Positions 35,745 to 43,930 are shown, counted from the stretch's first letter. The stretch is 64,000 bases of DNA from Azovibrio restrictus DSM 23866 (GCF_000429665.1 NZ_AUCH01000001.1:62001-126000); one strand, 5' to 3'. Made by a program: numbers and translations. The notes: generated by a model not told the origin, from the letters alone.

Positions 35745-38489
35745 ATGAGTACCACCCAAGAAACCAAATCCACCTGCCCCTACTGCGGCACCGGCTGCGG
35801 CGTCATCATCGAAAGCCAGGACGGGCAGATCACCAACGTGCGCGGCGACCCGGATCACCCCGCCAACTTCGGCAAGTTGTGCACCAAAGGCTCCACCCTG
35901 CACCTGTCCGCCGTCCAGACCGGCCGGGCCCTGTACCCGGAACTGCGGACCAGCAAGTCAGCCCCCCGCCAGCGGGTCGGCTGGAATCTCGCCCTGAAGC
36001 ACGCGGCGGAGCAGTTCGCCCGAGTCATCAAGGAACACGGCCCCGATGCCGTGGCCTTCTACGTCTCCGGCCAGCTGCTCACCGAGGACTACTACGTCTT
36101 CAACAAGCTGGCCAAGGGTTTGATCGGCACCAACAACATCGACTCCAATTCCCGCCTCTGCATGTCCTCCGCCGTGGCCGGCTACAAGGCCACCCTGGGG
36201 GCCGACAGCGTGCCCTGCAGCTACGAGGATTTCGAGCTGGCCGACCTGTTCTTTCTGGCCGGTTCCAACGCCGCCTGGGCTCACCCCATCCTGTTCCGCC
36301 GCATGGAAGAAGCCCGGGGGCAAAGCGGCGCCAGAATGATCGTGGTAGACCCGCGCCGCACCGACACCGCCGCCAGCGCCGACCTGCATCTGCAAATCCT
36401 GCCCGGCACCGACGTGGTGCTGTATTCGGCCATGCTGCATGTGCTGCTCTGGGAAGGCCTGGCGGATCAGGCCTTCGTCGCTGCCCATACGGAAGGCTTC
36501 GACACCCTGCGCGCAAGCGTGCGGGAGCTGACCCCGGCCGTGGCCGCCCAAATCTGCGGCGTCAAGGCCGAAGACATCGTCACCGCCGCCCGCTGGTTCG
36601 GTCAGGCCAAGGCGCCGCTTTCCCTCTGGTGCCAGGGCCTCAACCAGTCGGCCCACGGCACCGCCAACAATGCCGCCCTGATCCACCTGCACCTGGCCAC
36701 CGGCAGCATCGGCAAGCCGGGCATGGGGCCGTTTTCCCTCACCGGCCAGCCCAACGCCATGGGCGGCCGGGAGGTGGGGGCCATGGCCAATCTGCTCTCC
36801 GGCCATCGGGATCTGAGCAATCCGGCCCATCGCCAGGAAATCGCCGAGCTGTGGGGCATTCCCAGCGTTCCCGAACAGCCGGGCCTGACCGCCGTCGAAC
36901 TGTTCCAGGCGGTGGAAGAGGGCAGGATCAAGGCCCTCTGGATCGCCTGCACCAACCCCGCCCATTCCCTGCCGGACCAGACCCGGGTGCGGGCGGCCCT
37001 GGCCCGCTGCGACTTCGTGGTGGTGCAGGAAGCCTTCGCCGACACGGAAACCTGCGCCTACGCCGACCTGCTCCTGCCCGCTGCCACCTGGGGCGAGAAG
37101 GAGGGCACGGTCACCAACTCCGAACGGCGCATCAGCCGGGTCCGGGCCGCCATTCCCGCAGCCGGCGAAGCCCGGGGCGACTGGCGCATCGCCCGGGACT
37201 TCGCCCTGGCCCTGGGCCAGTCCCTGGGCCAGGCCGAACTGGCCCAGGGACTGTTCGACTACCCCGACACCGCCAGCATCTTTGCCGAACACGCCCGGAG
37301 CACCCGGGGCCGCGACCTGGACCTGAGCGGCATCGATTACCCCCTGCTGGAACAGGCCGGTCCCCAGACCTGGCCCCGGCCCGATCCCGAGCACCCCGGC
37401 CCGGCCCGCCTCTATGGCGACGGCCGCTTCGCCACGCCCTCCGGCAAGGCCCGTTTCCTACCCCTGGGCGAGACCTTAGCCAAGGCCCAGCGGGCCGAGG
37501 CAACCAGCGCCCGTTATCCCTTCAGCCTCAACACCGGCCGCCTGCGGGACCAATGGCACGGCATGAGCCGCACCGGACGGGTCGCCGCCCTGCAGGCCCA
37601 CGAAGCCCAGCCCCGCCTGCATCTCAACCCGGGCGACATGGCCCGCCGCAATCTGGAGGAGGGGGACTGGGCCCAGGTCAGCAACAAGCGCGGCCACAGC
37701 CTCTGGCAGGTTTCCGCCCGCCCCGAAATCGCCCCCGCCCAGGCCTACCTGCCCATGCACTGGGGCGAAATGGTCACCGGCACCCCGGGCGCCAATCTGT
37801 TCACCCTGGGCGCCACCGACCCGGTCTCCCGCCAGCCCGAACTCAAGCATGCGGCCGTCCGCATCGACAAGGTGGAACTGACGCAAAAACTGGTGGCCCT
37901 GCGCACCACTGCCCCAGGCCAGGAGGGCAGGGAACAGGTGCTGATCTGGCGCCAGCGCCTGGGGAGCATCCTGCCCCAGGACGGCAGCGCCACCCTGACC
38001 CTGGCCGGCCGGGAGCGGCCGGTGCTGCATTTGCAGTGGGCCTGGTCCCCGGAACATGCGGCCCCTGACCTCCAGGCCGAATGCCTGGAACAGGTAGCCC
38101 GGGCCCTGGACCTGCCGGAGGACCAGTCCTTGGTGTATCTGGACGAACGGCGCGGCATCATCAAGCGGGCCCTGGTGGAAGCCGACAATCTCACCGGCCT
38201 GGTCTTTGCCGGGGAAACCGCCGCCACCGGCTGGCTGCTGGAGGCCCTGGTGGAGCAACGGGCCATGCAGGACCTGAAACCCTGGCTGTTCGCTCCCCGT
38301 TCCCAGCCTCCGGCCGGCGGCATCTCCCGTGGGCGTATCGTCTGCAACTGCATGAATGTGGGAGAAAACCAGATCCGGGAAGCCCTGGCCGCCGGTGCCA
38401 CCCTGGAGGTCCTGCAGACGGAACTGCGTTGCGGCACCGGCTGCGGCGCCTGCATGCCGGAGCTGAGACGCCTGAGCAAGCAGACCTGA
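35745..38489 (+). CDS. nasA: assimilatory nitrate reductase, catalytic subunit
   Basis: 914 residues, a cytoplasmic molybdopterin-guanine-dinucleotide enzyme reducing nitrate to nitrite. An N-terminal [4Fe-4S] motif (CPYCGTGCGV...KLCTKGS), the Moco oxidoreductase core (GLIGTNNIDSNSRLCMSSAV, GLNQSAHGTANNA), and a molydopterin-binding C-terminal barrel (FSLNTGRLRDQWHGMSRTG) are followed by a BFD-like [2Fe-2S] extension (VCNCMNVGENQI ... CGTGCGACMPEL). There is no Tat signal, as expected for the assimilatory type. The start ATG 35745 comes 20 bp after the repeat element. No separate NADH-linked NasB/NasC subunit is encoded nearby. Confidence 0.95.
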   Translation: MSTTQETKSTCPYCGTGCGVIIESQDGQITNVRGDPDHPANFGKLCTKGSTLHLSAVQTGRALYPELRTSKSAPRQRVGWNLALKHAAEQFARVIKEHGPDAVAFYVSGQLLTEDYYVFNKLAKGLIGTNNIDSNSRLCMSSAVAGYKATLGADSVPCSYEDFELADLFFLAGSNAAWAHPILFRRMEEARGQSGARMIVVDPRRTDTAASADLHLQILPGTDVVLYSAMLHVLLWEGLADQAFVAAHTEGFDTLRASVRELTPAVAAQICGVKAEDIVTAARWFGQAKAPLSLWCQGLNQSAHGTANNAALIHLHLATGSIGKPGMGPFSLTGQPNAMGGREVGAMANLLSGHRDLSNPAHRQEIAELWGIPSVPEQPGLTAVELFQAVEEGRIKALWIACTNPAHSLPDQTRVRAALARCDFVVVQEAFADTETCAYADLLLPAATWGEKEGTVTNSERRISRVRAAIPAAGEARGDWRIARDFALALGQSLGQAELAQGLFDYPDTASIFAEHARSTRGRDLDLSGIDYPLLEQAGPQTWPRPDPEHPGPARLYGDGRFATPSGKARFLPLGETLAKAQRAEATSARYPFSLNTGRLRDQWHGMSRTGRVAALQAHEAQPRLHLNPGDMARRNLEEGDWAQVSNKRGHSLWQVSARPEIAPAQAYLPMHWGEMVTGTPGANLFTLGATDPVSRQPELKHAAVRIDKVELTQKLVALRTTAPGQEGREQVLIWRQRLGSILPQDGSATLTLAGRERPVLHLQWAWSPEHAAPDLQAECLEQVARALDLPEDQSLVYLDERRGIIKRALVEADNLTGLVFAGETAATGWLLEALVEQRAMQDLKPWLFAPRSQPPAGGISRGRIVCNCMNVGENQIREALAAGATLEVLQTELRCGTGCGACMPELRRLSKQT

Positions 38490-38514
38490 AAACATGTCTT
38501 TTCTCGCAGAAAAG

Positions 38515-38542
38515 TTGACTTTCCTTTTTTTGAAACTATAAT
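38515..38542 (+). promoter_or_regulatory. promoter of tRNA-Gly copy 1
   Basis: TTGACT at 38515-38520 and a perfect TATAAT at 38537-38542, spacing 16, with the tRNA starting 15 bp further on. It lies right behind the nasA stop. Confidence 0.78.
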
Positions 38543-38557
38543 GCGCACCTATTCGAG

Positions 38558-38633
38558 GCGGCAGTAGCTCAGTTGGTAGAGCGCAACCTTGCCAAGGTTG
38601 AGGTCGAGAGTTCGAGACTCTTCTGCCGCTCCA
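38558..38633 (+). tRNA. glyW: tRNA-Gly (anticodon GCC), copy 1
   Basis: 76 nt with CCA encoded. The acceptor stem is GCGGCAG/CTGCCGC and the anticodon loop is TTGCCAA. Identical in sequence to the copies at 40075 and 40182. By synteny it stands where glyW stands behind pgsA in E. coli. Confidence 0.97.
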
Positions 38634-38642
38634 ATCTATCTG

Positions 38643-38668
38643 GGGAAAGCACTTCGCTTTCCCTTTTT
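38643..38668 (+). terminator. terminator after tRNA-Gly copy 1
   Basis: GGGAAAGC, loop ACTTC, GCTTTCCC, then TTTTT. It separates tRNA-Gly from tRNA-Cys. Confidence 0.88.
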
Positions 38669-38694
38669 AGTTGATTCGAATAGAGTTTCAGCAC

Positions 38695-38768
38695 GGCGCG
38701 ATAGCAAAGCGGTTATGCACCGGATTGCAAATCCGGCTAGTCCAGTTCGACTCTGGATCGCGCCTCCA
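38695..38768 (+). tRNA. cysT: tRNA-Cys (anticodon GCA)
   Basis: 74 nt with CCA encoded. The acceptor stem is GGCGCGA/TCGCGCC, the anticodon loop is TTGCAAA (anticodon GCA), and the T-arm is TCCAG/CTGGA with loop TTCGACT. It is the only intact tRNA-Cys in the window. Confidence 0.97.
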
Positions 38769-38795
38769 GAATTTAAGCAATAAATTCAGCAACAT

Positions 38796-38824
38796 AGCCC
38801 GCCAAGTGCGGGCTTTTTGTTTTT
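38796..38824 (+). terminator. terminator after tRNA-Cys
   Basis: AGCCCGC, loop CAAGT, GCGGGCT, followed by TTTTGTTTTT. Confidence 0.9.
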
Positions 38825-38886
38825 CCTGGGCCGCATCCCCGGTCAAAACTGCCCCGTTCAGGCTACATTTCCACCTCAAACCGATT

Positions 38887-38949
38887 GGCGTGAGCGGTCA
38901 AACCGCTCCGAATCCGTGTAAGCCGGTGCGGCTCCGGCTCGCACCTCCA
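38887..38949 (+). pseudogene. degenerate tRNA-Cys-like remnant
   Basis: 63 nt ending in the tRNA-Cys-like CACCTCCAGAAT. The acceptor halves GGCGTGA and TCGCACC pair at six of seven positions. A perfect T-arm is present (GCCGG, loop TGCGGCT, CCGGC). The D-arm is shortened, and the anticodon arm has lost its loop and 5' strand (CCGAATCCG where CGGATTGCAAATCCG is expected), so it cannot decode. Read as a decayed duplicate of the neighbouring tRNA-Cys. Confidence 0.6.
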
Positions 38950-38953
38950 GAAT

Positions 38954-38983
38954 CAAAAAAGCCAACTCGGGAGCTGGCTTTTC
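38954..38983. terminator. bidirectional terminator-like hairpin
   Basis: An A-run, AGCCA-CT, loop CGGG, AG-TGGCT, TTTT. It can end transcripts from the tRNA side (+) and from the secreted-protein gene (-), whose stop is 14 bp away. Confidence 0.65.
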
Positions 38984-38997
38984 TCGTCAGCCGACCG

Positions 38998-39927
38998 TCA
39001 CTTCACCTGGCGCCGCCAGTCTTCCAGCAGGGCCTGCGCAGAAGCCTTGCGGCTCTCGTCAAGGGAGTACCCGAACACCGCACTGCTGCGCCCCGGCAGG
39101 GACACCGTGTAACCGGAGTAGCCCCGGTTTTCCCTACGGGCGATGGCGACAAAGCGGCGCCCCTGGTATTCCGTCCAGAAATCCGAAGCTTCCATACCTT
39201 TGCTGTCCTCCTGGTGCAAGAGGACCCGCCCCTCCCATTCACCGCCCACGCCGGCAACCTTGAGCAGATACAGGCCCTTTTCCTGGAGCGGCGCCAGGTA
39301 CAGCTGCGCCCCCTCGGGACCGGAATAGACCTTCACACTGCCCTCCACCCGCATTTCAGCAGGATTGACCTTGGGCAGTTTATCGGGGAGCTCGGCTGGA
39401 GCCACCTGGGGCGCCTGGGCTTCCGGCTGACAGGCAACAACCTTGCGCCCCTGCTTGAGCAGGGTAGGGCAGAGGGATTTCACCAGGTAAGTGCTGGGGG
39501 AGGGCTGCTGCAGCTCCTTCTCCAGGAACGGCAGCACCGTACTCCCGCAATGCCCTTCGAGGAGTTTTACAGCCCTTTGCTGATCAGGGTAATCCGTAGG
39601 CAGCTCCAGGGCGGAGAGCATGGAAAGGGCGAAATCCTGGTCTGCACAGACCTGGCTGGCCTGCTTGCCCTGCAAGGCCTTTTCAAAGAAGCGCAGCCCT
39701 GCCCAGGGCCTGAAATTCAGCCGCGCCGCTTTACCGGCTTGATAGGCCTCCCCGGGTTTGCGGGCCACATAAGCCTCCAGGGACTCCAGGCAACGTTCCG
39801 GCGCGTAGGCCTGCAGACAGGACTCCAGGTCCTGCAGCCGCTTCAGTTTGACATCAGCCGCCCCGGTCTGGGCGACGGAAGCCGCGGAAAGGCTTGCCAG
39901 AAGCAGGGCCAGACTCGTTTTCTTCAT
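38998..39927 (-). CDS. hypothetical secreted protein
   Basis: 309 residues that I do not recognise. A signal peptide (MKKTSLALLLASLSAASVAQ, about 1-20) is followed by a helical N-terminal half rich in paired cysteines (LESCLQAYAPERCLESLEAY; QVCADQDFALSML; EGHCG; KSLCPTLL) that looks like a disulphide-bonded helical repeat. A C-terminal half of beta-like segments follows (GSVKVYSGPEGAQLYLAPL, GYTVSLPGRSSAVFGYSL). GAGG lies 7 bases before ATG 39927. It sits alone between tRNA genes. Confidence 0.7.
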   Translation of the reverse strand: MKKTSLALLLASLSAASVAQTGAADVKLKRLQDLESCLQAYAPERCLESLEAYVARKPGEAYQAGKAARLNFRPWAGLRFFEKALQGKQASQVCADQDFALSMLSALELPTDYPDQQRAVKLLEGHCGSTVLPFLEKELQQPSPSTYLVKSLCPTLLKQGRKVVACQPEAQAPQVAPAELPDKLPKVNPAEMRVEGSVKVYSGPEGAQLYLAPLQEKGLYLLKVAGVGGEWEGRVLLHQEDSKGMEASDFWTEYQGRRFVAIARRENRGYSGYTVSLPGRSSAVFGYSLDESRKASAQALLEDWRRQVK

Positions 39928-40020
39928 CAACAAATCCTCTGTTCATATTTGAATTTGTCATTTTAAGGCAAAGGACATTTTTTTCACGACCGAAGAAGGA
40001 AAACAGGATGCTTTTCCCTC

Positions 40021-40049
40021 TTGCCAGGATTCTTCCAGGGGGGTATCAT
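40021..40049 (+). promoter_or_regulatory. promoter of tRNA-Gly copies 2 and 3
   Basis: TTGCCA at 40021-40026 and TATCAT at 40044-40049, spacing 17, followed by a GC-rich discriminator (GCGCGCC). The next tRNA starts 25 bp on. Confidence 0.6.
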
Positions 40050-40074
40050 GCGCGCCTTCCTGATGCAGGAACGG

Positions 40075-40150
40075 GCGGCAGTAGCTCAGTTGGTAGAGCG
40101 CAACCTTGCCAAGGTTGAGGTCGAGAGTTCGAGACTCTTCTGCCGCTCCA
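40075..40150 (+). tRNA. tRNA-Gly (anticodon GCC), copy 2
   Basis: 76 nt, CCA encoded, sequence-identical to the copy at 38558. Followed by a third copy after 31 bp. Confidence 0.97.
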
Positions 40151-40181
40151 GAATTTGCACAGCACAGTTTTCACCGGATTT

Positions 40182-40257
40182 GCGGCAGTAGCTCAGTTGG
40201 TAGAGCGCAACCTTGCCAAGGTTGAGGTCGAGAGTTCGAGACTCTTCTGCCGCTCCA
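40182..40257 (+). tRNA. tRNA-Gly (anticodon GCC), copy 3
   Basis: 76 nt, CCA encoded, identical to copies 1 and 2. A terminator and then tRNA-Leu follow. Confidence 0.97.
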
Positions 40258-40267
40258 GACAAGAAAA

Positions 40268-40296
40268 GGGAAAGCCGATCCGGCTTTCCCTTTTTT
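40268..40296 (+). terminator. terminator after tRNA-Gly copy 3
   Basis: GGGAAAGCC, loop GATCC, GGCTTTCCC, then TTTTTT. The outer stem resembles the terminator behind tRNA-Gly copy 1, a hint that the duplicated unit included its terminator. Confidence 0.9.
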
Positions 40297-40309
40297 ACAT
40301 CTATCCACC

Positions 40310-40394
40310 GCCCGGGTGGTGAAATTGGTAAACACAGCGGACTTAAAATCCGCCGCCGCAAGGCCTACGGGTTCAAGTCCCGTCCCGGGCACCA
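40310..40394 (+). tRNA. leuZ: tRNA-Leu (anticodon TAA)
   Basis: 85 nt class II tRNA with a long variable arm (CGCCGCAAGGCCTACG region) and encoded CCA. The acceptor stem is GCCCGGG/CCCGGGC and the anticodon loop is CTTAAAA (TAA). It matches the leuZ position of the E. coli glyW-cysT-leuZ cluster. Confidence 0.97.
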
Positions 40395-40409
40395 TTCCGG
40401 TTTTCAGCC

Positions 40410-42014
40410 ATGAAAACACCCCATCCCTCGGCCTCCCGCTTCCAGCAGCTCTTCCTGTTGTTGCATCTGCTGGCCTGTCTGGGTCTGTGGCTGACCGTCG
40501 GGTTACAAACCCGCCCCCAGGCGCTCCCGGACCTGCATCTGGCGGAAGGGGAGAAGCTCGCTTGCGTTTCCTACGCCCCCTACCATCTACCTGGCCAGAC
40601 CCCCCTGGATCCCGACACCCGGATTTCCCGGGAACAGATTGCCAGTGATCTGGCTGCATTGGCGCCCCTGACCCGCTGTATCCGCATATACGCGGTCAAC
40701 CAGGGTCTGGAGCTGGTACCTGAAATTGCTGCCCAACTTGGGCTCAAGGTCCTGCTAGGTGCCTGGATAGGTCACGATCCAGCCCTGAATCGCCAGGAGC
40801 TCGAGACGGCCATCCAACTGGCCAACCGTCATCCCAAAGTTATACGGGGCCTGATCGTGGGTAACGAAGTCCTGCTGCGCCGGGAACAATCGGAAGCAGC
40901 CCTGAAAGCCTTGCTGGATGAAGCCCGGAGCCGGGTGCAGGTCCCTGTCACCTACGCGGATGTGTGGGAATTCTGGTTACGCCACCCCAGCCTTGCCGAC
41001 AGCGTGGATTTCATCACCGTCCACATCCTGCCTTACTGGGAAGACGAGCCGGTGGCCGTGGATCAGGCAGTGTCCCACGTAGGCCAGGTCCGGCAACAAC
41101 TACTGGAACACTATGGCAAACCGGTGCTGATCGGCGAAACCGGCTGGCCCAGCCAGGGCCGGCAGCGGGAAGCAGCCCGCCCGGGAAAGGTGGAGCAGGC
41201 CCGATACATCCGCAGCTTCGTTCATGAGGCCCACCGCCGGGACTGGGATTACAACCTGATCGAGGCCATAGACCAACCCTGGAAACGCCATCTGGAAGGC
41301 ACGGTAGGGGGATATTGGGGCATCCTGGATACGGACTTGCACGCCAATTTCCCTTTCCAGGGCCCGGTAGCCCAGAGGAATTCGCTAACCGCTCTGGTCC
41401 TGGCCAGCGCTGGCGGCCTCATGCTCTTCGGCCTCCTGGCCCTGATCCGTAAAAGACCACGCCAGGATCTGGTGGCTGCCGCCATCGCGGGAGTCTGGAC
41501 GGGAAGCGCCAGCTGGCTGGCCTGGGAACACGGCCTGATGGCTTATCGCAATTCATGGGAGTGGAGCGTACTTGGCGGCATTGCCCTGGCGGGGGGACTG
41601 CTGGCCCTGGCCCACGCTGCAGGCGCCCGGGCCCGCCAGCCCTTCATGATGGCTGACGCCACCATTCAGGCAAGAATACTGCCCGGCCTGCGTTCGGGAA
41701 TACTGTTTGCTGCCGCAACCGCATCCCTGCTGCTCCTGGCCGATCCCCGCTACCGGGATTTTCCTTACTGGCTGTATCTGCTTCCCCTGCCAACCCTGGC
41801 CGCTCTGGCCTGGTCAGGAACGGTCCAGACCGGAAGGGAGGAGGGCATCCTGGCCGTAGTGATCATGCTGTGCGGACTGGGGCGCTGGCTCATGGAGCCG
41901 GGTAACCCCGAGGCTCAGGCCTGGGCCATGCTCTGTCTGTTATTGGGACTCACCGGTCTGGTCAGGATCAGCAAGGCCAGCAAAACCGCTGGGGCCGAAG
42001 CATCGAAGCAGTAA
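40410..42014 (+). CDS. membrane-anchored GH17 family beta-glucan enzyme
   Basis: 534 residues. A signal anchor (about 12-32) precedes a GH17 barrel with both catalytic glutamates: the acid/base Glu153 in IVGNEVLLRR and the nucleophile Glu243 in LIGETGWPSQG. About six C-terminal TM helices follow (from about residue 328). GH17 enzymes cut or transfer beta-1,3-glucans, and membrane-bound bacterial ones take part in cyclic or branched periplasmic glucan synthesis (NdvC-like); that this one does is inferred. Its last 100 bp overlap the convergent small membrane gene. It begins only 15 bp after tRNA-Leu. Confidence 0.85.
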   Translation: MKTPHPSASRFQQLFLLLHLLACLGLWLTVGLQTRPQALPDLHLAEGEKLACVSYAPYHLPGQTPLDPDTRISREQIASDLAALAPLTRCIRIYAVNQGLELVPEIAAQLGLKVLLGAWIGHDPALNRQELETAIQLANRHPKVIRGLIVGNEVLLRREQSEAALKALLDEARSRVQVPVTYADVWEFWLRHPSLADSVDFITVHILPYWEDEPVAVDQAVSHVGQVRQQLLEHYGKPVLIGETGWPSQGRQREAARPGKVEQARYIRSFVHEAHRRDWDYNLIEAIDQPWKRHLEGTVGGYWGILDTDLHANFPFQGPVAQRNSLTALVLASAGGLMLFGLLALIRKRPRQDLVAAAIAGVWTGSASWLAWEHGLMAYRNSWEWSVLGGIALAGGLLALAHAAGARARQPFMMADATIQARILPGLRSGILFAAATASLLLLADPRYRDFPYWLYLLPLPTLAALAWSGTVQTGREEGILAVVIMLCGLGRWLMEPGNPEAQAWAMLCLLLGLTGLVRISKASKTAGAEASKQ

Positions 42015-42283
42015 AGCACCAGTCCCATGATGGCAGCCCCCCAGGCCAGCCAGGCCAGCATCCGAAAACGCGGCACCAGTGCCAGCAGGGCCGCCCCCAG
42101 GCTCAGGATTCCAAGCCGGTTCTGGCTGAACAACTCGATGACCCACTGACGCACGACACAACGTCCATCCAGCCCCTGGGCGCACAGTACGCCCAGCCCC
42201 TCGGCCTCCACCAGCCCATGACGCAAGCCCAGGGCCACCCCCAAAGCAGCCATGCCTGTCAGGAACAACACATTCCGGCTCAT
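41915..42283 (-). CDS. small membrane protein of unknown function, convergent with the GH17 gene
   Basis: 122 residues with about three to four TM helices: MSRNVLFLTGMAALGVALGL, then a soluble loop with Cys (VLCAQGLDGRCVVRQW), then two or three hydrophobic stretches. I do not recognise the family. ATG 42283 is chosen as it begins at the first helix; GAGGAG lies about 11 bases upstream. Its 3' end overlaps the last 100 bp of the GH17 gene on the other strand, which is unusual and lowers confidence in one of the two ends. Confidence 0.6.
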   Translation of the reverse strand: MSRNVLFLTGMAALGVALGLRHGLVEAEGLGVLCAQGLDGRCVVRQWVIELFSQNRLGILSLGAALLALVPRFRMLAWLAWGAAIMGLVLYCFDASAPAVLLALLILTRPVSPNNRQSMAQA

Positions 42284-42472
42284 CCTGTTCAAATCTCCTC
42301 GTGATGCCAGACGCCCAAGCTTTTGTGATCGCTCCACAATTTTACATAATAAAAATTATGCGCAGTCAAGGATGGATATCCATTGGATATTGGCACTGCG
42401 CTGCCCCAGGCCTGCAGGAAAAGAACTAAAGCTTCCGGATGGTGCGTTACCCAGGCGGTTCATGCTGCCAAT

Positions 42473-43144
42473 TTACTGGATCTGGATCTTGACGGCCTTG
42501 CCGGGCAAGGCGCCATGGGCCTTCAGGTAGTCGGCGGCATCGGTATTGCGTGTCTTGATGGCCCAATCCAGAGCGCTTTCACCGCTGGCGGTCTGCTTGT
42601 TGAGGTCGGCTCCGGCCTGGACCAGCAGCGCCAGGATATCCATGAACCCGCCCCGGGCGGCTGCCATGGCCGCAGTCATGCCATTCTCGCTGACGGCATT
42701 GATGTCTGCGCCCTTGTTCATCAGGAACTGCACCACCGGCAGGTGCCCGTTGAACGCTGCGTAGATCAGCGGTGTCCAGCCTTCCATGTTGATCTGGGCG
42801 CCGGCCTCCACCAGGCGTTGCACCATGGGCAGATCCCCCTGGTAAGCGGCGATGCGCAGGGCAGAATCTCCGTGCCGGTTGCGGGCGTTGATTTTGGCGC
42901 GCTGGCCGATGAACAGGTTCACCAGTTCCAGGTTCCCTTCCCGGACGGCCAGCATCAACAGGGTGTTGCCCTCGCTGTCCGAGGTATTCACATCCATGCC
43001 CCGGTTCAGCAGCTCAATCACCGTGCCCTTATCCCCCAGCTTGACCGCCGACATCATGTCGTCATAGACAGCGGCAGAGGTGATGCAGGGAATCGCCACC
43101 ATCAGGGCGCAGGCCAGTTGCCGGACTTTCGGAAAAATGATCAT
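42473..43144 (-). CDS. secreted ankyrin-repeat protein
   Basis: 223 residues. A signal peptide (about 1-24, ending CITSAA) precedes about five ankyrin repeats, e.g. EGNTLLMLAVREGNLELVNLFI, HGDSALRIAAYQGDLPMVQRLVEAGA, EGWTPLIYAAFNGHLPVVQFLMNKGA, NGMTAAMAAARGGFMDILALLVQAGA and GESALDWAIKTRNTDAADYLKAHG. It is a predicted periplasmic protein-binding scaffold. Its start overlaps the tatD stop (ATGA), making it the last gene of the mltG-tmk-holB-pilZ-tatD run. Confidence 0.85.
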   Translation of the reverse strand: MIIFPKVRQLACALMVAIPCITSAAVYDDMMSAVKLGDKGTVIELLNRGMDVNTSDSEGNTLLMLAVREGNLELVNLFIGQRAKINARNRHGDSALRIAAYQGDLPMVQRLVEAGAQINMEGWTPLIYAAFNGHLPVVQFLMNKGADINAVSENGMTAAMAAARGGFMDILALLVQAGADLNKQTASGESALDWAIKTRNTDAADYLKAHGALPGKAVKIQIQ

Positions 43145-43923
43145 GGTGCAAGAACCTCGCGGGTCTGGGGAAACAGGGTGAAGAAGTTGTTACTGGTGGC
43201 CACGGCCAGATCCGGGAATTCCATGCCCCGCAGGCGGGCGATTTCCTCGGCCACGAACCGGACATAGCCGGGCTGGTTGAGCTTGCCCCGGTAGGGGGCC
43301 GGGGCAAGATAAGGCGCATCGGTCTCCACCAGAATGCGATCCAGGGGCGCCTTGCTGGCCACCTCCTTGACCTGGGTGGCATTCTTGAAGGTCACGATCC
43401 CGGAGAAGGACAGATAGAAACCCAGATCCAGGGCCCGGCGGGCGATTTCCCAGCTTTCCGTGAAGCAGTGCATGATGCCGCCCACTGTAGCAGCCCCCTC
43501 TTCTTCCAGGAGCCGCAGGGTATCCTCGGCGGAGTCGCGGGTGTGGATGACGAGGGGCTTGCCTGCGGCTCTGGCTGCGCGGATATGGGTGCGAAAACGC
43601 TGCCGCTGCCACTCGGGCTTGTCCTTGTGCCAGTAGTAGTCGAGGCCGGTCTCGCCGATGGCAATCACCTTGGGGTGCGCGGCAAGGGCCTCCAGCCGCG
43701 CCTGATCCGGTTCGTCCACATCAGCATACTCGGGATGCAGGCCCACGCTGGCAAAGAGATGGGGATGCTGTTCCGCCAGGGCCAGGACCCCGGGGAAATC
43801 TTCCATGTTCACCCCGATGCACAGGGCGCCGGCCACCCCATTCTGTTGCATGGCTTCCAGGAGTTGCGGCAACTGCCCGGCCAGATCGGGGAAATCCAGG
43901 TGGCAGTGGGAATCGACCAGCAT
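43141..43923 (-). CDS. TatD-family metal-dependent deoxyribonuclease (YcfH-like)
   Basis: 260 residues, an amidohydrolase-fold phosphohydrolase. Metal ligands are in VDSHCHLDF (N-terminus), IGETGLDYYW, PLVIHTRDS, GGIMHCFTES and ETDAPYLAP. The place after holB-pilZ is the standard one for the YcfH branch of the TatD family. The gene is complete and overlaps the ankyrin gene. Confidence 0.94.
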   Translation of the reverse strand: MLVDSHCHLDFPDLAGQLPQLLEAMQQNGVAGALCIGVNMEDFPGVLALAEQHPHLFASVGLHPEYADVDEPDQARLEALAAHPKVIAIGETGLDYYWHKDKPEWQRQRFRTHIRAARAAGKPLVIHTRDSAEDTLRLLEEEGAATVGGIMHCFTESWEIARRALDLGFYLSFSGIVTFKNATQVKEVASKAPLDRILVETDAPYLAPAPYRGKLNQPGYVRFVAEEIARLRGMEFPDLAVATSNNFFTLFPQTREVLAP

Positions 43924-43930
43924 CGTCCGG

